Origin: Sneathiella sp.
GTDB lineage: Bacteria > Pseudomonadota > Alphaproteobacteria > Sneathiellales > Sneathiellaceae
NCBI GenBank assembly: GCA_016765515.1
Contig: JAESPT010000281.1
Location: 1-13,933 of the forward strand
Direction: 5' to 3'
Length of the DNA: 13,933 nt
Part shown: positions 13,468 through 13,933 of the stretch, in pieces
How positions within the stretch are numbered: the stretch's first letter is position 1
Layout of the letters: each line of letters starts with the position of its first letter
Notes under the pieces: model-generated
The model's database searches: none
What the model saw: the letters and a program-made list of their open reading frames with translations, nothing else
What the model was told of the DNA's origin: nothing
Program-made: the position numbers and the translations under genes

Positions 13468-13933
13468 ATGCCAAACACACACCTGACCAAACAAATGACG
13501 GAAACGAAAATTAAGAAGAGGCGACGTCGGTCTGCCAAAGAAACACGGGCGCACCTATTGGAAGTCGCGGCGACGGAACTGATTGAAAATGTCGGGGCGC
13601 TGGAGATGACCACGCTTGCCAAACGCGCCGGCCTGTCTGAAGGATTAGCCTATCATTATTTCAAAAACAGGGCTGGCGTCATTGCCGCAGTCGTGGATGA
13701 GTATTACGACCGATATGAAGAGGCGGTGATTGATGTCCGGTTTGACGGCCTTACCTGGCAGGAGCGGGAGCAGCAACGGGTGAAGACACTTGTCTGTTTC
13801 TTCTACAGCGAACCCTTAACCCCCATCATTTTTTCTCACCTTGGTAATGAGCTGGAAGTTGTTGAAGTGGAGAGCCGTCGCTTTCGCCGCCAGATAAGTC
13901 TGGCTGAAAAAATGTTCAGGAAGCACGGAAAAA
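13468..13933 (+). CDS. TetR/AcrR-family regulator (3' end outside window)
   Basis: The first 155 codons of a TetR regulator, running off the right edge. A basic N-terminal extension (KIKKRRRRSAKETR, about 14-27) precedes a TetR DNA-binding domain with its helix-turn-helix at about 47-65 (MTTLAKRAGLSEGLAYHYF). The ligand-binding part begins near residue 85 and is incomplete. The ATG at 13468 has only a weak GTGAGTGAAA before it; the ATG at 13492 is a possible alternative start. The gene is divergent from CTERM paralogue D, and GC-richer codons return here, which marks the end of the AT-rich array. Targets are unknown; downstream genes outside the window are more likely than the decayed CTERM genes. 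Confidence 0.88.
   Translation, partial: MPNTHLTKQMTETKIKKRRRRSAKETRAHLLEVAATELIENVGALEMTTLAKRAGLSEGLAYHYFKNRAGVIAAVVDEYYDRYEEAVIDVRFDGLTWQEREQQRVKTLVCFFYSEPLTPIIFSHLGNELEVVEVESRRFRRQISLAEKMFRKHGK

Noticed and set aside
1..13933. tRNA, rRNA, riboswitch or CRISPR array
   Set aside because: No regularly spaced repeats or recognisable RNA folds were found on reading both strands; a covariance-model scan would be needed to exclude small RNAs.

Overview
The window looks like chromosomal DNA of an alphaproteobacterium. The evidence is the set of family members: class Ia ribonucleotide reductase nrdAB, TetR, LysR and GST genes of proteobacterial type, and a family of exported proteins ending in a VPLPA-type C-terminal sorting signal, a variant of PEP-CTERM common in alphaproteobacteria. 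The genus cannot be fixed from the sequence. The left 9.3 kb is compact housekeeping and metabolic DNA. The right part (about 9.3-13.4 kb) is AT-rich, loosely packed and full of decaying paralogues.

Left to right: the C-terminal part of nrdA, then nrdB (both +). A convergent TetR regulator follows whose stop lies 3 bp from that of nrdB. It is divergent from a GST-cupin operon, and the shared intergenic region holds two copies of an 18-bp operator flanking a promoter. Next is a translationally coupled pair of membrane-associated genes (DUF2157 and a DUF4824-like protein). A minus-strand LysR-NUDIX pair overlaps end to start. Divergent from it is a pair of small unrecognised genes, the second with a signal peptide, closed by a strong terminator. 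A ChaN-like (haem-binding uptake/Tiki superfamily) gene lies on the minus strand.

From 9355 to 13272 are four minus-strand paralogues of one VPLPA-CTERM exported-protein family, called A to D here. Only B (10609-11259) is intact. A has a single frameshift just after its signal peptide, exactly at a U-UUU-UUA -1 slippery heptamer in the correct phase, with the -1 frame open to a full-length 218-residue product. C has UGA in place of the tryptophan just before its basic tail, and the tail and original stop are preserved beyond it. D has lost its ATG (now ACG), has a mid-gene frameshift and has lost the sorting signal. The window ends in a rightward, truncated TetR regulator gene.

No RNA gene, CRISPR array, insertion sequence or recognisable defence system was found. 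The part most worth a second look is the CTERM array. It is either a birth-and-death gene family caught mid-decay or one in which two members keep lesions that recoding could rescue. Other notable points are a NUDIX box lacking one conserved glutamate and a TetR with a Cys pair where the electrophile sensor NemR has its sensing cysteine.
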